Shown: positions 57,073 through 64,000 of the stretch, in pieces
Position numbering within the stretch: position 1 is the stretch's first letter
Layout: each line of letters opens with the position of its first letter
Origin: Tomocerus qinae
Lineage: Eukaryota > Arthropoda > Collembola > Entomobryomorpha > Tomoceridae
NCBI GenBank assembly: GCA_020055645.1
Contig: CM034546.1
Coordinates: 76,694,001 to 76,758,000 of the forward strand
Direction of reading: 5' to 3'
DNA length: 64,000 nucleotides
Position numbers and translations under genes: made by a program
The notes under the pieces: generated by a model
What the model was told of the DNA's origin: nothing
What the model saw: the letters and a program-made list of their open reading frames with translations, nothing else
Databases searched by the model: none

Positions 57073-57326
57073 ATTGGTACTTGTGTGTGAGATTGTGTAT
57101 TATAAGTTGCGTTCGGTATATTGAAGATAGAACTTCACCAGTTTGGTTGTCCCCGGCATGCAGCAGCTCTCTACAACACATTCACTATACTGCATTCGCT
57201 TCGCCGAGCGTCGAGGAAAGGCAATTAAAACCAATTAGCTACACAATACAAAATATCCAATTAGCGATGGCGTTTCATTGTTTCCATTGTATCAATTGTT
57301 TACAAGGATATGCTGTAACAGTAATA
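57073..57326 (+). repeat. Right arm of a 254-bp inverted repeat
   Basis: Lies 160 bp upstream of the TPR ORF in the same orientation, so it may hold its promoter or 5' untranslated exon. The left arm faces the opposite direction. The near-identity of the arms implies a recent duplication or homogenisation. Confidence 0.92.
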
Positions 57327-57485
57327 CTTAATTACTTTTTTTGTTTTTGCAGATATTGTTGTGGCCAGAATTGTTAGTGTACCAGTATCGTTACTAATTG
57401 TCAGGAATTTGCAAACAGAATAATAATTTCAATATCAATTCATCTTTTCATCTCTCCTCGTTTATTGTACAAATACAGTTATCAG

Positions 57486-58916
57486 ATGGAGTCTACTAAT
57501 ATTAAGGAATTGCAACAAGATGTTGTCTTCTGCGATAGAGTCATCAGAAAGCATCCTAGAGATGATAATGCGCATTACAAAAAAGCATCTCTGTTGTACG
57601 ACCTGGGTCGTGTCACGGGTGATAAATCATACTATGAAAAGTCATTATTGTGCTATGATAAAGCAATCAGTATAAACGAGCAAGGAATATATTTCGCAGA
57701 TCGAAGTCGTTTGTATGTTGACCTAGAAAAGCCCAATGAAGCAGTTGCTGATATTAGAAAACTAAATCAGCTCCCTGTAGATGAGTCTAACAAACTGTAT
57801 AACATTTACGTTAAGAATGTACAAAAAGAGATTCTCCGATTGGATGGGGTAAAGGAAACAGTTGAGCAGTTAAGGCTGCAAGGAGAGATAAGTGATGAAC
57901 TTGCAAACACTTTAGTAGTCTATGGTGACATTATTAGCAACAACGTAGTGCAAATAGGAGTGCATGGTGAGAAATTAGAAGAGCATACGATTATGTTTGG
58001 AGATGTGCATGAGCGCATTAGATTCTTGGAAGATGCATTAGCAAAATTGTCCAAAGGGGAAGGGGAAAAGGAAGTAATGTTAGAAGAGCTAAAAGCACAC
58101 ATGAATGAATTGGAAGAAAATAAAGCGAATAAAAGTGATATTGAACCATTTGCATTTAAAGTAGATCAGGAAATAACAGACGACCCCAAACTGGCAGATT
58201 ATTATCATACTTTGTACGATAAGTTGAACTCTAAATTGTTAGAGGCTACGGTTGTGTGTGGCGATTGCTTGACCATAGACACGTCTAGAATTCTGGTTAA
58301 AGGTGCTGCATCAGCAATCGATTTAACTATAAAATACTCGTTGGGAATAGGAATACCTGTAGGACAATCAATCAGTAGTGCTATTGGAGTTTATGATAAG
58401 AATGCTATAAAACAAAAATCTGCAGCAATTGCAAATTTGGCTTCAGATCCTAGTGCAAAACATAATGTCATTAAACTACTGGCCCAGGAAATCACTTTAA
58501 ATAGTAAAGATCGAATTACAAATGCTACGTCAGAGCATGAAGAGATTAAGGACTGGAGTCAACCAAGTGTAGTCCAGTATCTTAAAAATAAGTTTATTTT
58601 TAACTTGGAAAAGTATGCACAGTACAACACCCAGCAAATTTTGGCATGCATAGATGCCGTGAAGATTGTGTGGGTTTTGAGCAAAGGTCTAATCAAAGGA
58701 GACAAGGGTGAAGAACAGGTTATAAACCAATTACTTGAACTGCCAAGAAATTATAAATTGTCTGTAGTGAAAACATTACCCATTCTTGGGCTGCCAATTT
58801 ACTCCAAAAGAAAGGTCATACTTACTAATCAGTTAGGTAAAGCAGATGAACTAGATGATGAGCTAGACGAACAAGAGACAAAAGTACAAACTGCCAACTG
58901 TAACGCATTATTGTAA
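57486..58916 (+). CDS. TPR and coiled-coil protein, single exon, 476 aa
   Basis: The ATG at 57486 (MESTNIKELQ) is the first ATG of the open frame. Residues about 1-105 hold TPR-like helices (HYKKASLLYDLGRV, YEKSLLCYDKAISINEQGIYFADRSRLYVDL). About 130-220 is a charged coiled coil (ERIRFLEDALAKL, MLEELKAHMNELEE). About 255-330 contains a small-residue hydrophobic segment (KGAASAIDLTIKYSLGIGIP) that might touch membranes. The C-terminal part is helical and unassigned, with an acidic end (ELDDELDEQETK). No introns; AATAAA is at 58950. No family name is recognised. The TPR type and lack of introns resemble proteins of bacterial endosymbionts, so horizontal origin is possible but unproven. It lies 3 kb from the NACHT gene and is read in the same direction. 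Confidence 0.8.
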   Translation: MESTNIKELQQDVVFCDRVIRKHPRDDNAHYKKASLLYDLGRVTGDKSYYEKSLLCYDKAISINEQGIYFADRSRLYVDLEKPNEAVADIRKLNQLPVDESNKLYNIYVKNVQKEILRLDGVKETVEQLRLQGEISDELANTLVVYGDIISNNVVQIGVHGEKLEEHTIMFGDVHERIRFLEDALAKLSKGEGEKEVMLEELKAHMNELEENKANKSDIEPFAFKVDQEITDDPKLADYYHTLYDKLNSKLLEATVVCGDCLTIDTSRILVKGAASAIDLTIKYSLGIGIPVGQSISSAIGVYDKNAIKQKSAAIANLASDPSAKHNVIKLLAQEITLNSKDRITNATSEHEEIKDWSQPSVVQYLKNKFIFNLEKYAQYNTQQILACIDAVKIVWVLSKGLIKGDKGEEQVINQLLELPRNYKLSVVKTLPILGLPIYSKRKVILTNQLGKADELDDELDEQETKVQTANCNALL

Positions 58917-60622
58917 TTTTTAAGTCCTATTGACTCCTTTGGACATGTAAATAAAGCAAACGGTACTAATTAATACTAGTTAAGAGCAGAAAATTAATAT
59001 TGTCATTTAATTATTTTGAAAGTTCGTGTAATATTTGGAGTATTAATTTCCTAAGATATGAGCTAAACTAGACTTTTCTAGTTGAATGACTTCTTTAGGC
59101 TATAAATTATAAGTTATCTGTGAGTGTGCAGTCAACATAAATGGCAAACTGTATTTTGTTTGCTCAACATGGAACTTCTACTAATATTACTCTGTGTTTT
59201 AACTATGTTTAATTTTAGTACCAACTTGTAAATCACTAATGAATGTAAGGTACAAATTGAATAGACCGAGTTAAATGTTGGAAGTTGTTCTGTATTTTGT
59301 CTAATATTTAATATGCACCCACTCGAAACTACTGTACAAAATAAATAAATATTATGTACTGTTTATATATTTATGCCGTCGTCTATGTGTAAAGAATAAT
59401 TTCATCAAATTAATACTCATAGATCGTAGAGCGATGTAAATTATTTATTTCGTTCAATAATTCAATCCAATTATTTAAGTTGAATTACTATATACATGAT
59501 GTGCAATTCGTCACACACAGTATAATACATTTACTACAACTACTACGTAAAGGTACAAGGTACAACTACTATTGAAAGCCTGCCTTAAAACCCAAAAGGC
59601 ATCTTAAGGAAATATAAATTATTGCTACAAAAATGATCTTTGATTCATTCTGTACTCGGATGACAACATTTATTTGCCTCTCTAGTAAATGATTTTATGG
59701 TTCAGTACTACTTTCTCCACCTCACAGAAAATAAAAGATGCCTGTTTAGTCAATTTTTCATCTTAACATCGCAGAGGATTCAGTCTATTTGTATCATTAC
59801 GATTTAGCTTCTGAATTTCTACACAAAATTTAATTGACTTTTCTCAATTAAAAACTACAAAAATAATTGCTGTTATTTACAGAAAACCATCGCTAGTTGG
59901 TTTCACTTCAAATTAAAATAAGAAATGCCATAATTTTTAAACACATACAACAATTTTTTAATTATATTCCTGTACACGGTAAAATGTATATTTCAATTTT
60001 AAAATCTACCTATCTAATTACATCTTCAACATAGTTACCATAATCATAAAATATACTTAATAAAGGCGACAGAAAAACCTCTAGTAAAAAATTAGCCCTA
60101 TTGGAAAAGTTTATAATACATCATCACTAAAGAATTGCAATGAATTTTAAAATAAAGGCTAATAAGAGGAAAATATCGATTAAAATGGAATTCATAATTA
60201 AACTACAACTGTTTATCTCAACTACAACTTGGTAAGTGAAAAACATAATACTTTGTAAGATAGCTATGTACTGTTATCTAAGCCAATACAAACTTTCTAC
60301 TTATGGCGTGAATGAGTACTATACGTATGCTATAAAAATAAATAAATTCAATATTCCATCAACATACACAGTATTGGGCAAAAGTAACTAAGACAAACGA
60401 GATCGAAATGGCAAAAAATACGAATACAATCCGATCGCCATGGTTCCTTATACCCCGAACCCAAATTACATACAAATGGCAAATTACTTTAATGATAATG
60501 CATAAGCTCCCATGTCCTAGTTACTTTAGCGCACGCCTGTATATATAATACATAATATATGACTGGGAATTTTTATATTATATCATAACCTTATAATTTG
60601 TTGTCTTTCAATGGAATGTAAT
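58917..60622. other. Intergenic, no gene seen
   Basis: AT-rich, between the converging TPR and ANKLE2 genes. It probably includes the ANKLE2 3' UTR at its right end. Confidence 0.4.
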
Positions 60623-63600
60623 TTAAAATTCTAAAGCTCTTTTAGTCCCTCTAATGATCTCGTGTCGTTCGCTGATTGCTTGTTGATCTTCTGATGTAGA
60701 ATGCACAGCTTTGTCGAAAGGCCTGCGGGGTGTTGACGAATTCCAGCTGTCGATAACAAAATAAACAGTAAAAGAAAAATGAAATACAGTATTTCAGATA
60801 TAAAAATTCAATATCATAAGAAAAAAATCGTTAATTATTTTGATAATAAATTAAATAGCAAATCAGCATTTAAATAAATTTATGAAAAATTATAAGTACT
60901 TACAACACACATGAAATGCAGAAAAAGAGAGCTATACTAATACAAATAAATTATATAGAAATAAATGGGCTTACCATGAATGATTTTTAGTTTTGAAATG
61001 ACAGTTTGCCTTAAGCGAATTGTACCAACGAGAGATAGCTGGATACTGAATTAAAATTTCATCATCAATGATGTCCTTAATTGCATAAAATACCTGTCTG
61101 TCATTTTCTTTAGGATGGGTGCTGTTGGACGAGAGAAAATAAAATTTATTACTCTTTCATATTAAATAAATAATATATTATTAAAGAATGCGATTAATAT
61201 TTAATTACCCATCAATATAAATGGCACAATTACCACACTCTTCAAAATCCTCTTCTTCAGCCTCTTCGTGAGTTGCAGCCGTTATAAAAGAAAATCTGTC
61301 ATCATCGTCTACTTCAATATCATTAACTTCCATGCTGACGTCTGACAAGGCATTGAAGGAACAGTCGATTTCAGTATCAATTGTACTGCTAGAAGTATTG
61401 GCTAAATCCCTGTAGTCCCAGCAAGTTTTATTGATGTCCATTTCAACATTCGGTTGATTTTTCGCAAACGTGCAAAAAAACTCATCCATGTAACACTTTA
61501 ATTCATCATCATTATCGTCCTCATTCCTATTTTGCTCAATTCGATATTCTTTTGGGTTGAAGCTTAAACGCCTTAATTCTTTCTCAGATAGTGGTTGGTG
61601 AGGAGGGGATGATGGGCTATTAATATGCATTGAGTCCAACCCTATTTGATGTAAATCATAAATAAATAAATAAATGTTAGTCTAAAGATAGTGTAAACGA
61701 AAGAATAACAAATAAAATGGTTACAAAACAATTATTACTTTTAATGAGAAGTTCAATAGTTTCATCGGAATTTCTTTTGATAGTGGACAGAGAGTTTGAG
61801 CACAGAGAATCATCAAATCCATGATCTTTATCCGATTTTGATTTTGGGGTCCAAGACCAAGTAGAATTATTCGACAATACAAGAGTTCCGTCGCCATCAT
61901 CATAACTAGGCTCACTGTATGTTTCTGTTGCAGCATCCTGTAAAAATATAACAGCACAATACAATTGTTTTTAAATTAAAGAAAAACTAGAAAAAATTAG
62001 AAAACAAGCTCAAGTCTACATAATTTCAAATGAATTAAATTACCACTTCATTTTCTTTTGACAGTAGAAATTTTTCCAGTAGTTCCAATCCAAAACGAGA
62101 CTCGAGGTCGCAAAAAGCATCTAAAAATGGCCAGTACTCCTTCCATGGGACGTGCAATTGCTTTGCATACTTGCGACAGAGACGTTCCAGACCCTTAACA
62201 CCGTCTTCCATGCGTAGTGACATATCAGCTTTTGACTGTATGCTAATCAGCTTACTTGGAGTAATTGGTAAAACCAAATCCTTGGATGTGATTGGCGAAC
62301 CAGACAAGACTTTGGCTGGAGAATTCATGGGTGAAGACATTGGAGGCGTGCTCCATGGACTATTTTTCGGAGAGGTCGGCCCTGGGCTTCCGAAAGGACT
62401 TAATGCGTTATCAGCTATTCTTCGGCCAGAACTGTCTTTTAATAATCGATAAAATTCTTTAGCCTTCTCTTCTGTCGTTGGTCCAGCATAAGAGGAAATT
62501 TCTGCAATATCACCAGATCTTGAAAAAGGCACTAGTGAGTCGTCAAATGGAGGTAGTAATTCTACCTATGTAAAGAAGGGTGGATAAAATTTGTTATATG
62601 ATGAAGCAAATCATTATTTCAATTAATAAATAAACAATTTTAATATATTACTGGAAGATTGAATGATTGTTCATGGAAGGATTTCGGAAGTTTATTTCTA
62701 TACGAATGCCACTTTCCGTACATCCCAACACGAGGACTAGCACTAAGAACGTCTCTCCAAATTGGAACAATATAGATTTCTTGCAACAGACGAACCACTT
62801 CATTTTTATCCTTTACAGAATTTGGTCCACTACAACGCGAACCTGCAATCTGGTTTCAAAATAATATAATTAAATAATACTTTAATAAAAATATAATTAT
62901 TTACAAACTAAGTATATGGTAAAATGTTAAAAGAATCTTCCACTTATGCACCCGAATTTCATACAAAAACATTTTCTGTTTGGACTGAATTGGGTCGAAT
63001 TGGACCAAGTACATTATTTCAATATAAGTTAAGTGGATTGCGGATGGCATTAGGAAAAGCAAGTACAAGTACCAAGGAATTTGTTCACAGAGTGCATCAA
63101 AAAAATTGTCCAAAACTTGACTGCAATTTTTAGCCGTTTTTGAAAACAAATCTGTTTCCTGTAACTATGAGAAAGGGTATTCACGTTCTCTCTGCCCGTT
63201 CAAAACGTGTGCCTGGTTCGGTGATACGTTCAAGCAAACAAAAACGTAACAAACGTTTACGATTATTATCGTTGAAATTTTCAAAGTTACCTGAACGGGA
63301 GTGTGTCCCTGATCGTTTCTAGGCTCAAGACTACAAAGAGGATGAATCACTAACAACTTCAAAACATCGATTGCGTTAAACTTCGCTGCGTAATGTAGGG
63401 GTGTTTCCAGGAGCATTTTATCAGGTGTGTTCAAATAAGACATGTTAAGATGCCGGCATCTTTCGCTGCAAAAAAATACCAATTTAGTATTTTCATCTTG
63501 TAAAATATTCTGTAATTACTTCATAAAAAGTTGTTTTGAATTAAAATATTGGCGTTTTACCTTCTTGTGACAGGACTATCTTTGGGATAAAGCGACTCAA

Positions 63601-63916
63601 AAAATGTAATGCTAGATATTGTTTCAAGAATAATCTGAGCAGCTTGGTAATTATTATTTTTAGCAGCAGCGTGAAGGGCATTTTGTCTAGTGCCTTCATG
63701 AACAGATGGGGCAACGTCACAATCATGGCATAAAAGTCTCGGATTTAAGTTAATTGCTTCCGATAATTTATTATTAAGTCTTCTTGTAATGTACGAATTC
63801 AGCATTGCCATATCCTGAGGCTTTGGAGTTGAGAACTTATTCGCTCGTTCTCTTTCCTCCGCATGACTACGAGTATCTACACTTCGAGTCGTATTCGGCA
63901 AAGACGACCTCCCTTT
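60623..63916 (-). CDS. Ankle2: ANKLE2 (ankyrin and LEM domain protein 2), 5' part outside window
   Basis: Minus-strand exons 63561-63916 (5' edge uncertain), 63291-63465, 62652-62849, 62044-62565, 61739-61937, 61209-61641, 60975-61121 and 60623-60746 (stop) join with consistent phases. They encode ankyrin repeats (NALHAAAKNNNYQAAQIIL, TPLHYAAKFNAIDVLKLL), a linker with RLLQEIYIVPIW, the ANKLE2 signature SSYAGPTTEEKAKEFYRLL and GLERLCRKYAKQLHVPWKEYWPFLDAF, a Ser/Pro-rich stretch with many SP sites, and a conserved tail (AIYIDG, KENDRQVFYAIKDII, ISRWYNSL, SSTPRRPFD). In animals the protein resides at the ER/nuclear envelope, binds PP2A and controls dephosphorylation of BAF for nuclear reassembly after mitosis. 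The N-terminal membrane and LEM parts are expected to the right of 64000. Confidence 0.88.
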
Positions 63917-64000
63917 TAAATCATTGCAGAAGTTTTTTAGAGCAATAATTCACATCGATTTTACTAAATAAAGTTAAAACCAGATGTAAAATGTTACCTC

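Noticed and set aside
62901..63149. Leftward ORF between two ANKLE2 exons with a hydrophobic end
   Set aside because: Exons 63291-63465 and 62652-62849 join in phase 0 and give the expected ANKLE2 sequence without it. It lies in the intron.
62924..63322. Rightward ORFs at the ANKLE2 locus
   Set aside because: Mostly antisense of intron and exon sequence. No domain or start context.

Overview
The window looks like nuclear DNA of an arthropod. It is AT-rich, spliceosomal introns with GT-AG borders are common, the replication-dependent histones have animal stem-loop 3' ends, and DNA transposons of PIF/Harbinger, MULE and hAT type are present. I cannot name the species. A springtail or another non-model hexapod would fit, but that is a weak inference.

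Positions 1300-23100 form a histone cluster. A six-gene unit, H2A(-) H2B(+) H2A(+) H3(+) H4(-) H1(+), occurs twice (about 1316-8600 and 13346-20790). A partial third unit, H4(-) H2B(+), follows (21480-23060). Every gene ends in the 16-nt histone stem-loop with a conserved GAGCAAA-like downstream element. The promoters fall into two classes. H2A, H2B and H3 share GTTACTCAC a class-specific distance upstream of a TATAAA box. H4 and H1 share CAACGTCCG and lack that arrangement. Coding regions are almost identical between copies while most spacers have diverged. Between the two units lie a three-exon gene for a secreted cysteine-rich (knottin-like) peptide and a broken trypsin-like protease gene.

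Positions 23789-36792 hold two intron-rich genes that I assembled exon by exon with matching phases. The first, on the minus strand, is a 682-residue protein joining a CARD-like domain, a P-loop STAND/NB-ARC-like ATPase and a protein kinase. The second, on the plus strand, is a 765-residue TRPA-like cation channel with an unusual N-terminal helical region, a few ankyrin repeats and six membrane segments. Its introns carry a fold-back element, a minisatellite, MITEs and a GC-rich insertion.

Positions 37339-42549 are a nest of mobile elements. They include a 3.35-kb PIF/Harbinger element with its empty site preserved in a nearby duplicate, a tRNA-like SINE inside its transposase intron, a MULE remnant with a SWIM zinc finger, and a 96-bp insertion flanked by 13-bp direct repeats.

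Positions 42899-47010 encode a protein kinase followed by a long leucine-rich region interrupted by one frameshift. Positions 49382-54430 are a single-exon 1682-residue NACHT-HEAT-coiled-coil ORF. Positions 57486-58916 are a single-exon TPR-coiled-coil ORF preceded by a 254-bp inverted repeat. These two uninterrupted ORFs stand out among split genes and may be of horizontal (bacterial symbiont-like) origin. The right edge (60623-63916, minus strand) is the 3' part of an ANKLE2 orthologue.

Taken together, the accessory half of the window is rich in signalling ATPases and kinases (CARD-STAND-kinase, kinase-LRR, NACHT-HEAT) that resemble innate immune or stress sensors. Their functions here are inferred from domains only.
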